Source: a virus. From it: a DNA stretch of 29,536 bases. A program made the translations under genes and the position numbers. The stretch lies in the IMG/VR virus record IMGVR_UViG_3300010354_000409, positions 1-29,536 of that record; one strand, 5' to 3'. Below are positions 23,934 to 29,536 of this stretch, piece after piece. Below the pieces are notes generated by a model that saw only the letters and a list, made by a program, of their open reading frames with translations, did no database searches and had not been told where the DNA came from. Within the stretch, counting starts at the first letter, position 1, and each line of letters opens with the position of its first letter.

Positions 23934-24154
23934 GACTTTGTTGATTGGGGTTTGTAACCGACTGGATGGGGAAAAGGAATGCAGTGCATGTTTACCCTGC
24001 ACTCTGTCATCAGGAATTTAGCCAGAGCCGCCAGTTTTTTGACGGCGGTATCGTGTTCGACGAAAGTTACGGCCTCGAGAATGTCAGGCGTGTACCTCTC
24101 GATGTCACATAAATATCCTTTGGGTGACTCGATTACGTAAACAAGTCGATCCAT
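23930..24154 (-). CDS. Hypothetical protein, 74 aa
   Basis: ATG at 24154 overlaps the upstream stop and its own stop overlaps the RavA-like start, so it is translationally coupled on both sides. The protein opens with a beta-type segment (MDRLVYVIESPKGYLCDIER) and then a helix (HDTAVKKLAALAKFLMTECR), ending in a Pro/His-rich coil. No family recognised. Tight coupling suggests equal dosage with the ATPase. Confidence 0.65.
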   Translation of the reverse strand: MDRLVYVIESPKGYLCDIERYTPDILEAVTFVEHDTAVKKLAALAKFLMTECRVNMHCIPFPHPVGYKPQSTKS

Positions 24155-25380
24155 TAGAAGTCCACCTCGGCAGCTTTGAATTCTGTTTGCTCGGTTTCTG
24201 TTTCTTGGGGGCGAGTTGTAAGTTCCGACAGAAGTTCATCTAGATTTTCGCCAGCCTCGCCGATGAGTTCTTTGCGCTGGTTGATGAGTTTTTTGAGCTG
24301 CTTGGAACGCTGTGCATAAATGTCTAGTTCCAGGTTTGCATCTTTGACCAAGAGATTAAGGGCGCCGATATTCTCGGCAGCGTTGATGCGCTCACATAGA
24401 GTTTTGTATTGAGAGGAGAGTGCTAGGGACTTCTTGAGCTTTTCTAATCCTTTAGACGCATCTCTGTCTCCGCAGATTCCTTCCAGTTCGTCGCGTATTG
24501 TTTGCTGAACGTTGATGAAATCTTCTGCCGCCTTCTGCCGCGTGGCTCGATCATCAGCTTGGATTCTCGTGCCTGCGTCCAGAAGCTCGGCCGCAAGGTC
24601 AGCCAGTTTTTCGAAGCCAGGGACGGAGTCGCTTATGAGCTGAAGCTTCTCTGCCGTCAGCTGCCAGGATCCCCGCTTTTTAGGCGAACCGGTTTGCTGT
24701 CTACCAATCTTGTGCGAACCACGAACATCCAGATCGTCCAACAATTCTGCGCTGATTTGCAGAGCTTTATCGGCGGCGTTGTTTCTCGCCGCTTCTAAAA
24801 CTTGCTGTGTGTTGATCTGGTTTTCGTAGGCGAGAAGGGAAGCGAGGTCTCCTTCAATTGGTTTGTCGACTTTCTCAAGAGAGATTGGCAAAGGTCCCAG
24901 GACCGACACGCGGATAGGCGCTCGGTATTCTTCCTGTGTGGGAAATAACCGCAGGTAAGCTTCGTGAGCTAGACGAAACTCATCATCTTCCTTGAATAAA
25001 GGACGCAGAATGTTATACGCAGTCTGATGCCAGGCGTCGTACTCTTCTTGCCAGAGATCCTTCAGCCTCTCGTTAGCCTCTTTCGCAGCTTTACGGATGT
25101 CCTTTATCAGAGCGTTAGCGCACTGAAAATAGTTAGAAGTGACAAAGTGAGAATCGCCGTAATGAATGCAATAGCTGTCATACAGTTCACGCTGCATGAC
25201 ACGAAGTGCATCCAGTTCTGCTTTGAGGGAATTCGAAAGATTCGGGCGAAGACTGACGGTGTTGTTTTGTTCAAGGGTTTCAATTACCGACTGCGGCAAC
25301 TTGAGATCGTCAAACTTAATTTGCACTGACTGCCTTACATCGGCAGAGATCGAACAAGCAAGCAAATAATGCGAGGTCAT
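24154..25380 (-). CDS. Long helical/coiled-coil protein of the RavA-ViaA operon, 408 aa
   Basis: ATG at 25380. Nearly the whole protein is predicted helical: an N-terminal part with LRVMQRELYDSYCIHYGD and DIRKAAKEANERLKDLWQEE, a central polar break (GSHKIGRQQTGSPKKRGSWQ) and a long C-terminal coiled-coil half (LDIYAQRSKQLKKLINQRKE). It ends with an acidic Glu/Thr stretch and the tip AAEVDF. Its position directly before a MoxR ATPase and a VWA gene, and its size, recall the DUF3150 proteins found beside MoxR/CobS-VWA pairs on phages and plasmids; I suggest that relation but cannot confirm it. It may be the scaffold or substrate of the ATPase pair. Confidence 0.7.
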   Translation of the reverse strand: MTSHYLLACSISADVRQSVQIKFDDLKLPQSVIETLEQNNTVSLRPNLSNSLKAELDALRVMQRELYDSYCIHYGDSHFVTSNYFQCANALIKDIRKAAKEANERLKDLWQEEYDAWHQTAYNILRPLFKEDDEFRLAHEAYLRLFPTQEEYRAPIRVSVLGPLPISLEKVDKPIEGDLASLLAYENQINTQQVLEAARNNAADKALQISAELLDDLDVRGSHKIGRQQTGSPKKRGSWQLTAEKLQLISDSVPGFEKLADLAAELLDAGTRIQADDRATRQKAAEDFINVQQTIRDELEGICGDRDASKGLEKLKKSLALSSQYKTLCERINAAENIGALNLLVKDANLELDIYAQRSKQLKKLINQRKELIGEAGENLDELLSELTTRPQETETEQTEFKAAEVDF

Positions 25381-25422
25381 TTGTGTTAGTTACAGGGTGT
25401 TGATGTTGCGACTAAGAAGCAA

Positions 25423-25441
25423 CCCCCTCGCCTGGAGGGGG
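25423..25441. terminator. GC-rich hairpin upstream of the RavA-ViaA operon
   Basis: CCCCCTC (25423-25429) and GAGGGGG (25435-25441) pair perfectly around GCCTG, flanked by AAGC and GCTTTT. It follows the 25522 gene on the minus strand by 80 bp and precedes the operon start by 42 bp. The T-run is weak on the minus strand (TTGCTTCTT), so it may act as a partial terminator or attenuator. Confidence 0.55.
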
Positions 25442-25521
25442 CTCAGCTTTTTAGCTCTGGGAAACCCTAGCTCGATCGCCAGGAAAATGCAAGCAGTTCA
25501 CACAGTTGCCTGAGCTGCTCC

Positions 25522-25947
25522 CTACTTCTTAAGCCGCGTGAAGGCAAGAACGATTTTGTCGGTCGTCTGATCGCACTCGCCTGTAAGCACAAGAGCTTCG
25601 GCGGCGTGCTTGAGCTGCATTTTTGCAACCTTCAGCTCTTGCTCCAGCTTGTTCACCTTTGCGGATAGCTTTTCCAGTTTGTCGTGCGACGTGGGAACCC
25701 GGCTGATACGGACAACAATGTTGGTGTTGTGCTCGGGGAACCGGAAGCGGCTCTTATCCCCGGAAAACACAGACAGATCGAGACCTGCGTTTTCCGCAGC
25801 GGTCACATCGCGGAGCAGATTGTCTTTCGCGTCTTCGTACGGTGCTCCGAAAGATTCGTTCAGAGCTTTCAGTGCGGTATCGCACTCGTCGTAAGCTTCG
25901 GCAGCGATGGCGCCGAGCTCTACGAGGTCGGTCGTTTTGATGGTCAT
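25522..25947 (-). CDS. Hypothetical coiled-coil protein, 141 aa
   Basis: ATG at 25947. The N-terminal two-thirds is a mixed domain with Asp/Glu/Ala helices (VELGAIAAEAYDECDTALKA) and a strand region NTNIVVRISRVPTSH. The end is a clear coiled coil (KLEKLSAKVNKLEQELKVAK). No known family. It is separated from the RavA-ViaA operon by a hairpin and has its own putative promoter, so it is likely a separate, possibly early, unit. Confidence 0.65.
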   Translation of the reverse strand: MTIKTTDLVELGAIAAEAYDECDTALKALNESFGAPYEDAKDNLLRDVTAAENAGLDLSVFSGDKSRFRFPEHNTNIVVRISRVPTSHDKLEKLSAKVNKLEQELKVAKMQLKHAAEALVLTGECDQTTDKIVLAFTRLKK

Positions 25948-25984
25948 GTTGATGTTGGTAAGGGTGTGTGCACCACGTTTTGTT

Positions 25985-26024
25985 CGGTCGGTGCCACCGA
26001 GAGCATACTAGCACACTCAGTGCT
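25985..26024 (-). promoter_or_regulatory. Putative promoter and inverted repeats before gene 25522
   Basis: On the minus strand TGC-TAGTAT (TAGTAT at 26005-26010) resembles an extended -10 box. It is flanked by two inverted repeats, AGCAC-ACTCA-GTGCT (26010-26024) and CGGTG-C-CACCG (25989-25999), which could be operator sites or leader hairpins. No -35 box is evident. Confidence 0.35.
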
Positions 26025-26040
26025 TTTACGATCCTGAAGA

Positions 26041-26097
26041 CCTCGCCGAGAGAATCGAACTCCGCACATGCCCACAGGGCAGCCACCAGGCGCGAGG
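26041..26097 (-). ncRNA. tRNA-like 57-nt cloverleaf (degenerate tRNA or attachment-site remnant)
   Basis: On the minus strand the ends CCTCGC and GCGAGG pair as a 6-bp acceptor stem. Inside are GCC-TGGT-GGC (D-arm-like), TGCCC-TGT-GGGCA (5-bp stem with a 3-base loop where an anticodon loop should have 7) and GGAG-TTCGATT-CTCT, a T-arm with the conserved TTCGATT loop. It is too short for a working tRNA and has no anticodon. It lies in a 161-bp gene-free gap. It may be a decayed tRNA, a tRNA mimic, or the phage half of an attachment site; chance is possible. Confidence 0.4.
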
Positions 26098-26108
26098 GAA
26101 GCGGTGAG

Positions 26109-26288
26109 TCAGCGTTTTAGATAGACGGCGACGCTATTGGGGTTTGCGATCTGATTCATCTGCATGAATACGTACTTAGCGTCACGTGGGTTACGAGCTT
26201 CTACAGACCCGCTGAATTTCCACTCTTTCCGATGAGCCTTCGAGAAGACATCGAATGTTTGCAGCTTGGTTTCACCGGGTTTTGGCAT
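26109..26288 (-). CDS. Small hypothetical protein, 59 aa
   Basis: Read from the minus strand: ATG at 26288, TGA at 26109-26111. The product begins MPKPGETKLQTFDVFSKAHR and ends NPNSVAVYLKR, with the block WKFSGSVEARNPRDAKYVF. It is basic and probably a small alpha/beta domain. A TATAGT box at 26313-26318 (minus strand), about 25 bp upstream of the ATG, is a possible promoter. No family recognised, but its codon use and isolation in an otherwise empty gap support it. Confidence 0.6.
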   Translation of the reverse strand: MPKPGETKLQTFDVFSKAHRKEWKFSGSVEARNPRDAKYVFMQMNQIANPNSVAVYLKR

Positions 26289-26477
26289 CAGCGCTCGTTT
26301 TGGTCTTTCCGAACTATAGCTACTCTTTTGTAGCCTCCGCTACTTTACGTAGTTGCTTGGGTTTGCTTGTGACTTCTGTACGTCTTCGTACATCAGTTCG
26401 GTTAACTTGCACTTAATAAAAAGTTTTTATTTAATTGAGCTACTTAACGTAATTTGCGCCTCCTATCATAAAAAAAA
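26289..26477. other. Noncoding region with several small hairpins
   Basis: This gap of about 190 bp contains alternating CTAC/GTAG units (26320, 26330, 26340, 26349) able to form competing hairpins, the perfect hairpin GTACG-TCTT-CGTAC (26378-26391) and the AT palindrome AATAAAAA-G-TTTTTATT (26415-26431). It may hold promoters, a small RNA or a replication origin. A 61-codon + strand frame across it is not convincing. Confidence 0.4.
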
Positions 26478-26493
26478 CCCGAGCGAACTCGGG
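26478..26493 (-). terminator. Strong intrinsic terminator of the envelope gene cluster
   Basis: CCCGAG (26478-26483) and CTCGGG (26488-26493) pair around a four-base loop that reads TTCG on the minus strand, followed there by eight T. It lies 19 bp downstream of the L,D-transpeptidase-like stop. On the + strand a shorter CTTTTCC follows. Confidence 0.85.
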
Positions 26494-26512
26494 CTTTTCC
26501 TTTACCTGATGC

Positions 26513-27262
26513 TTAACTCTCCACTACAAGTTTCGTGATGTTGTAGTGTTTAATCCAAGTGACCAGTTTAATTGTTGCCTCGGCGGACGGTAGTCCTATG
26601 CAGCCACTAGTCCCGGACTCTCCGTTTAGTTTTCCCCAGCTCGGATCCTGATGGAAGCCCAAGGCTGATCGCCCCGTGGTAAACATCGGCGTAACAGGAA
26701 CCCAGTAACCTCTACCTAATTCCGGGTCATCAAAAGGAGCTGAGGCTACCCCTGTTCGATCAATTCTGTAAGTTCCTTTGGGTAGCGGAGATTTGTTTCC
26801 TGCTGTATTTCGATTAGCTGTCTGTCTATTAGCTCGGCCCGTCAATGCCGGCATAGTCTCTAGAACTACGTTTTGATTGTTGACGAGTTCAAGCGACCAA
26901 ATAGGATCTTTGGTTTCTTTAACTAATTTATCTGTCTTCTTCAGTATCAAAAACGCTTTTGTGCTTGTATTTGTCCGCGGCGGACTCACTCCAGGCCGTA
27001 TCTGGATGGACGGTGTTGCCGATCCCGGTTCTTGAGGAACACCAGGCAACGGACTTGCATCTAAAGGCATCAAACCTTCAGGCAGTTGTGATGCTCCTGG
27101 ACCTGACGTCTGCTCAAGCGGGGATACTTGAGCGTACATCATTTGCCTTAGATGTTCTTCTTGTGCGTCGTGATGCGCAATAAGCTGCGCACCTTGATGC
27201 AGCCCAACAGCAGTGACTACACCAGCCACTGTTCCAATGATCGCAAACATTCTGATTTTCAT
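26513..27262 (-). CDS. L,D-transpeptidase (YkuD-like) protein with N-terminal membrane anchor
   Basis: ATG at 27262 overlaps the previous stop (TAATG). Residues about 4-22 (RMFAIIGTVAGVVTAVGLHQ) are a signal/anchor helix; a Pro/Ser/Gly-rich linker runs to about residue 100; then an LDT-like domain with LPKGTYRIDRTG, SALGFHQDPSWG and the nucleophile region GTSGCIGLPS. YkuD enzymes use HxxxxxxxxxxxSHGC[IV]R[LM]; here the first His, Ser and Cys are kept but SHGC reads TSGC and R reads G, so activity is plausible but altered. Such enzymes form 3-3 crosslinks or attach proteins to peptidoglycan in the periplasm. With its two upstream neighbours it forms an envelope cluster; it could modify the host wall or block superinfection. 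Confidence 0.72.
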   Translation of the reverse strand: MKIRMFAIIGTVAGVVTAVGLHQGAQLIAHHDAQEEHLRQMMYAQVSPLEQTSGPGASQLPEGLMPLDASPLPGVPQEPGSATPSIQIRPGVSPPRTNTSTKAFLILKKTDKLVKETKDPIWSLELVNNQNVVLETMPALTGRANRQTANRNTAGNKSPLPKGTYRIDRTGVASAPFDDPELGRGYWVPVTPMFTTGRSALGFHQDPSWGKLNGESGTSGCIGLPSAEATIKLVTWIKHYNITKLVVES

Positions 27263-27684
27263 TAGAGATTACCTGGACCGACTTGAGGAGCCGGCGGGGG
27301 CGGAGGATCGAACGGAGCGTCCAAGTTACCTGGCCCAGTCGGCGCCCTCGGGAGCGTGGGAGAAACCACAGGGGGAGGAGCTGACCGCTCGGGTTCCTTA
27401 GGTTGGGGAGCTGGTTGCTGCTCTTCGGGTTGGGGTTCCGGTTCGCTGGGTTTATCTGCTGTTTCTGTTGACTGCGTCGAAGGTTGAGTCTCTTGAGACG
27501 CGCCCTTCTTCCTCAGCCACTCAGCTCTTGCTGTTTCCTCTGGAGAAGGCTCAAGTCTGCCCTCTCGGTCGGGAGCTGCACCCGGTACCAAGGCGGATAC
27601 AACCATACCCAACAAGCTAACCCCGACGGATGCCGCCATGAAAGCAGCAACGCCGACGCCAACCCAGACTACTTTACGTAACAT
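27262..27684 (-). CDS. Proline-rich single-pass membrane protein, 140 aa
   Basis: ATG at 27684 (MLRKVVWVGVGVAAFMAASV) is chosen because it directly follows the SH3b gene stop by 2 bp; a longer frame to 27777 would overlap that gene. A membrane span of about 28 residues (6-33) is followed by an extended periplasmic region very rich in Pro, Glu, Gln and Ser (PSEPEPQPEEQQPAPQPKEP), with the motif GPGNL repeated near the end (PTGPGNLDAPFDPPPPPAPQ and the terminal VGPGNL). The layout recalls TonB-like or spanin-like proteins that cross the periplasm. It is coupled to the L,D-transpeptidase gene. Confidence 0.7.
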   Translation of the reverse strand: MLRKVVWVGVGVAAFMAASVGVSLLGMVVSALVPGAAPDREGRLEPSPEETARAEWLRKKGASQETQPSTQSTETADKPSEPEPQPEEQQPAPQPKEPERSAPPPVVSPTLPRAPTGPGNLDAPFDPPPPPAPQVGPGNL

Positions 27685-27686
27685 TG

Positions 27687-27962
27687 TTAACGACAAAGGT
27701 AGTCTGAGCGTTGCCAACCTACTAGGCCGTTGTACTCGACTTTGTACCAACGCATGCCGTCTCCTCCCCACACCCAAGTGAGCACGCGAACGTAAGAATC
27801 TGCGGGAATGGATGCGATTACATAGTTGTTGCGGCTAGGACCGTTGCGCAGGTTGACTGAACTATTCGGATCGCGGGTACATGTTGTTGCGTACGATTGT
27901 GCGTTTGCCGCAGAGCCGCACGTGGTTAATAAGAGCGCCGCTAGGGCTACCAGTGTCTTCAT
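27687..27962 (-). CDS. Secreted single SH3b-domain protein, 91 aa
   Basis: A signal peptide covers residues 1-22 (MKTLVALAALLLTTCGSAAN) with a likely cut after ANA. The mature part is one bacterial SH3 domain: SSVNLRNGPSRNNYVIASIP, then ADSYVRVL, MRWYKVEYNGLVGWQRSDYL; VNLRxGPS and GW are its hallmarks. Two Cys (in TTCTRD and near the end) could form a disulfide. SH3b domains bind peptidoglycan peptides or proteins, so this should act in the periplasm, perhaps bridging the proline-rich and transpeptidase-like neighbours to the wall. It is the first gene of the envelope cluster. Phage-coded free SH3b domains are uncommon. Confidence 0.82.
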   Translation of the reverse strand: MKTLVALAALLLTTCGSAANAQSYATTCTRDPNSSVNLRNGPSRNNYVIASIPADSYVRVLTWVWGGDGMRWYKVEYNGLVGWQRSDYLCR

Positions 27963-27986
27963 TTGTTTAGAGATTTGGTTTTGAGT

Positions 27987-28166
27987 TTAGTCGTTATCAG
28001 GAAAGATAAAGTTTTCATGTAGCTCACCCATGACGCAGTTAACGATGGAGTCGACCACTGCTTCGTCCGTTGGATTCTCTGTGTGCTTACGTGCCCGGTG
28101 GTATCCGCGATGCACACCAGCTTCGATTGTTTCTTCGAAGAGCTTATAAAAACGAGGTGTAAGCAT
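27987..28166 (-). CDS. Hypothetical protein, 59 aa
   Basis: ATG at 28166 (MLTPRFYKLFEETIEAGVHR) is chosen because it starts 2 bp after the upstream stop; the longer frame to 28205 overlaps that gene. The product is helical with a His/Arg-rich part (VHRGYHRARKHTEN) and an acidic second helix (DEAVVDSIVNCVMGELHENF). It belongs to the chain of very short genes typical of cyanophage early regions. No function recognised. Confidence 0.6.
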   Translation of the reverse strand: MLTPRFYKLFEETIEAGVHRGYHRARKHTENPTDEAVVDSIVNCVMGELHENFIFPDND

Positions 28167-28168
28167 TG

Positions 28169-28378
28169 TCAGCGTCCCTCCCAGAGTTTGTCGGTGAACT
28201 GCCAAATGTAAGCTACGAGAAGTTCGTCGACTTCAAGGCCAGCAAACTGGGCTTCCTTTTTGAACTTCTCGTCGAATAGAAGGTGGATGAGTTTGGGTGA
28301 GATTTGGACAGCTACTTCATCTCTGAAAGCTTGTCTGTACCCATCTGCAGTCATTTCGTTTGCCGAGAACATGATCAT
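28169..28378 (-). CDS. Hypothetical protein, 69 aa
   Basis: ATG at 28378 overlaps the stop of the gene upstream (ATGA). The product is mostly helical (GYRQAFRDEVAVQISPKLIH, VDELLVAYIWQFTDKLWEG) with no membrane helix and no known motif. It may be a small regulator or inhibitor of a host protein, as is common for such short early genes; nothing in the sequence tests this. Confidence 0.6.
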   Translation of the reverse strand: MIMFSANEMTADGYRQAFRDEVAVQISPKLIHLLFDEKFKKEAQFAGLEVDELLVAYIWQFTDKLWEGR

Positions 28379-28527
28379 CTGTGTTTGAAAACAACGTCAG
28401 CGTACAGGCAGACAATCCCTGAAATCGTAAAGATAAGATTCAGGGGGAATACCGGCGTGCATGCCGTAAGCACAAAGCATACAGCAGCCAGGATTAGGCA
28501 GAGATTAAATCGGGAGCGGTGGGACAT
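28375..28527 (-). CDS. Small two-helix membrane protein with a lipobox-like site, 50 aa
   Basis: Read on the minus strand: ATG at 28527; its stop overlaps the next start (ATGA). Two hydrophobic segments are seen: NLCLILAAVCFVLTACTPVF and PLNLIFTISGIVCLYADVVF, separated by a short turn, so the N- and C-termini would be on the same side. LTAC fits a lipobox, which would make it a lipoprotein, but the second span argues for an inner-membrane hairpin as in class II holins. Its place away from the endolysin leaves the role open. Confidence 0.6.
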   Translation of the reverse strand: MSHRSRFNLCLILAAVCFVLTACTPVFPLNLIFTISGIVCLYADVVFKHR

Positions 28528-28533
28528 GCGGTG

Positions 28534-28770
28534 TTACAAAGTTCTGTTTTCAATTTGGTCTGCGATCAGCGCGAGCTGAGTGTGAATCCGCGCGACCCCG
28601 TGGCGATAACCTTTGTCGTATTCGGTGTTTGTTTTAGATTCAGGTTTAGGTAGTGTTCTAAGGGCGGCGCGCAGAGCATCGGCTAGCGCTGCTTCGGGTG
28701 TAGTCGCATCTTCGAAGGCTATGTAAATCGAATGTGCGGCTTGTTTAACGAATCGATCGTAGGGAGACAT
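28534..28770 (-). CDS. Hypothetical protein, 78 aa
   Basis: ATG at 28770 (MSPYDRFVKQAAHSIYIAFE) is preferred over TTG at 28824, which would overlap the upstream gene. It is helical with the block TTPEAALADALRAALRTLPK and a basic tail section (TEYDKGYRHGVARIH). The ALRAAL pattern resembles the neighbouring genes 29030 and 29415. Function unknown. Confidence 0.6.
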   Translation of the reverse strand: MSPYDRFVKQAAHSIYIAFEDATTPEAALADALRAALRTLPKPESKTNTEYDKGYRHGVARIHTQLALIADQIENRTL

Positions 28771-28801
28771 GCTGTGCGCGCAGTAGGGAGTGGTTGTTTC
28801 T

Positions 28802-29017
28802 TTACTTATCGAGCTCTTTAACAAGTTTCTTGAGTGCTTTGTATTCTCCCCAGGTTAATTTGAAGGATTGATCACCATGGGCACTTAGGTGCACGTCAAA
28901 GCCTTCGCCGTTATTCCACAGCGATACTTCGATGAAGTCGTGATCTTTAGCTAAGTGGTCGAACTTTTTCAAAGACGCAAATGCTGCGTCGAGTTTGTAG
29001 AAGGTGATGTCGGTCAT
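28802..29017 (-). CDS. Hypothetical protein, 71 aa
   Basis: ATG at 29017. A beta-hairpin-like centre (DFIEVSLWNNGEGFDVHLSA) is followed by a helix (TWGEYKALKKLVKELDK), preceded by an acidic/helical N-terminus. This alpha/beta/alpha pattern appears in small conserved cyanophage proteins that I recall but cannot name. No active-site motif. Confidence 0.65.
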   Translation of the reverse strand: MTDITFYKLDAAFASLKKFDHLAKDHDFIEVSLWNNGEGFDVHLSAHGDQSFKLTWGEYKALKKLVKELDK

Positions 29018-29029
29018 GAGTGGGTCTGA

Positions 29030-29227
29030 CTACTGGGCTTCAAGCTCGTTGGCGATAGTCTGTAGTTTTAGTACATCAGCGATGCTGTAAAGAAAAGATT
29101 TTGAGTGATGAGAAGACATTTGATCCGCAGCAGCGCGAAGAACAGCAGCAGCGGTTACTGCATCATCAATGTCAGCATCACGGTAAGCATTAAGGACTGC
29201 TTGTGCAGCAGGTGAAAGTTTACTCAT
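29030..29227 (-). CDS. Small cyanophage-type protein, 65 aa
   Basis: ATG at 29227 (MSKLSPAAQAVLNAYRDADI) is chosen over GTG at 29296, which would run through gene 29220. The start SPAAQAVLxAY and the later VTAAAVLRAAADQM are patterns I recall from many short genes in Synechococcus and Prochlorococcus phages, often in several copies per genome. The protein is almost all helix. Function unknown. Confidence 0.7.
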   Translation of the reverse strand: MSKLSPAAQAVLNAYRDADIDDAVTAAAVLRAAADQMSSHHSKSFLYSIADVLKLQTIANELEAQ

Positions 29228-29393
29228 CGTAGGGTTTGACAATAGGGAGAGAAGGTCCAAGGCTTTCCAGCCAACACAACATGCACCAATACCCATCGTG
29301 TCCTGAAATGCTGCTGTGGATGTACTTATTGTGTTGTCCGTGCTTGGGACAAATGATTTCCAGTGTTGCAGGCTCGATGTTTAAAAATTCCAT
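29220..29393 (-). CDS. Small CxxH/CxxC zinc-ribbon-like protein, 57 aa
   Basis: Read on the minus strand: ATG at 29393, TAA at 29220-29222; overlaps the next start by 8 bp. The two pairs CPKH (residues 15-18) and CMLC (37-40) are spaced like a zinc ribbon, with an aromatic/His stretch between (GHDGYW) and WLESLGPSLPIV after. It could bind DNA or a host transcription or proteolysis factor. No named family. Confidence 0.6.
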   Translation of the reverse strand: MEFLNIEPATLEIICPKHGQHNKYIHSSISGHDGYWCMLCWLESLGPSLPIVKPYDE

Positions 29394-29414
29394 AGTGATT
29401 CGAAGTGATGTTGA

Positions 29415-29536
29415 CTAATCGGGTAGGGATTCAAGAGCGCGGCGGATGGCGGGCGCGTCAAAGCCAAGGCCATGAGCATTGGCATCTCCTCTCAACAGCT
29501 CCAGCTCAGCAAGTGCCTGCTCCTTCAAGCTCGGCG
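29415..29536 (-). CDS. Small cyanophage-type protein, 5' end outside the window
   Basis: The frame ends with TAG at 29415-29417 and is open to the window edge. The visible part contains SLKEQALAELELLRG and PAIRRALESLPD. The pair LxEQALAxLxxL ... IRxALExLPD is a small helical family frequent in marine cyanophages. Only about 40 codons are visible. Confidence 0.6.
   Translation of the reverse strand, partial: PSLKEQALAELELLRGDANAHGLGFDAPAIRRALESLPD

Noticed and set aside
25684-26037. 117-codon + strand frame over gene 25522 and its leader
   Set aside because: Shadow of the coiled-coil gene; composition is typical of a reversed reading frame.
26041-26097. A functional tRNA gene
   Set aside because: Only 57 nt, with a three-base loop in place of the seven-base anticodon loop; kept only as a tRNA-like element.
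26353-26538. 61-codon + strand frame in the hairpin-rich gap
   Set aside because: It crosses the strong terminator and enters the transpeptidase-like gene; no ribosome site or recognisable protein pattern.
27687-27962. Lipoprotein reading of the SH3b signal peptide (LTTC)
   Set aside because: The residue before Cys is Thr rather than Gly, Ala or Ser, while a normal AxA cleavage site (ANA) is present.

Overview
The window looks like part of the genome of a tailed cyanophage, most likely one infecting a phycobilisome-containing picocyanobacterium (Synechococcus-like). Visible phage hallmarks are a tail-fibre C-terminus with a self-cleaving S74 chaperone, a modular endolysin, a family A DNA polymerase, a primase-SF3 helicase and tightly overlapping small genes. 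Cyanophage hallmarks are speD, thyX, an NblA-like phycobilisome-degradation adaptor and several short families that I recall as typical of marine cyanophages. The replication set does not match textbook T4-like or T7-like cyanophages. No integrase, photosynthesis gene (psbA) or CRISPR array is visible.

Left part (1-7344), mostly + strand: 3' end of a tail-fibre gene; a convergent exostosin-like glycosyltransferase; speD; an HNH nuclease; three small minus-strand genes, one a membrane/coiled-coil protein; then a + strand run of overlapping genes (beta-rich protein, GH24-C39 endolysin, small ORFs, HNH-like protein, thyX). A hairpin at 7350-7374 separates this from the oppositely transcribed right part.

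Middle (7398-20287), minus strand: membrane-anchored winged-helix-like protein, primase-helicase, MGME1/RecB-like nuclease, acidic-tail protein, degenerate methyltransferase-like protein, two genes around an SSB-like OB-fold protein, HNH/HTH protein, a pair of paralogous low-complexity proteins (one with an extreme poly-glycine tail) and DNA polymerase A. A single + strand gene, nblA, sits inside this block with its own putative promoter and a shared hairpin terminator.

Right part (20351-29536), minus strand: an operon-like run holding a RavA-type MoxR AAA+ ATPase and a ViaA-type VWA protein with a long helical protein upstream, which is the most unusual system in the window. Next come a noncoding stretch with a tRNA-like fold and several hairpins, an envelope cluster (L,D-transpeptidase-like protein, proline-rich membrane protein, secreted SH3b protein) and a chain of very short genes running off the window end.

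Several genes too short for routine calling were found by reading the sequence: 2791-2967, 6478-6612, 26109-26288, 28375-28527, 29220-29393 and the partial 29415-29536. Starts were often set by ATGA/TAATG stop-start overlaps. Two DNA-level signals stand out: a strand-biased octamer CCCCGTGG (eight on +, one on -) and the palindrome TGACGTCA, present exactly twice and both times next to a gene start. All functional names are from reading motifs by eye; no database search was run.
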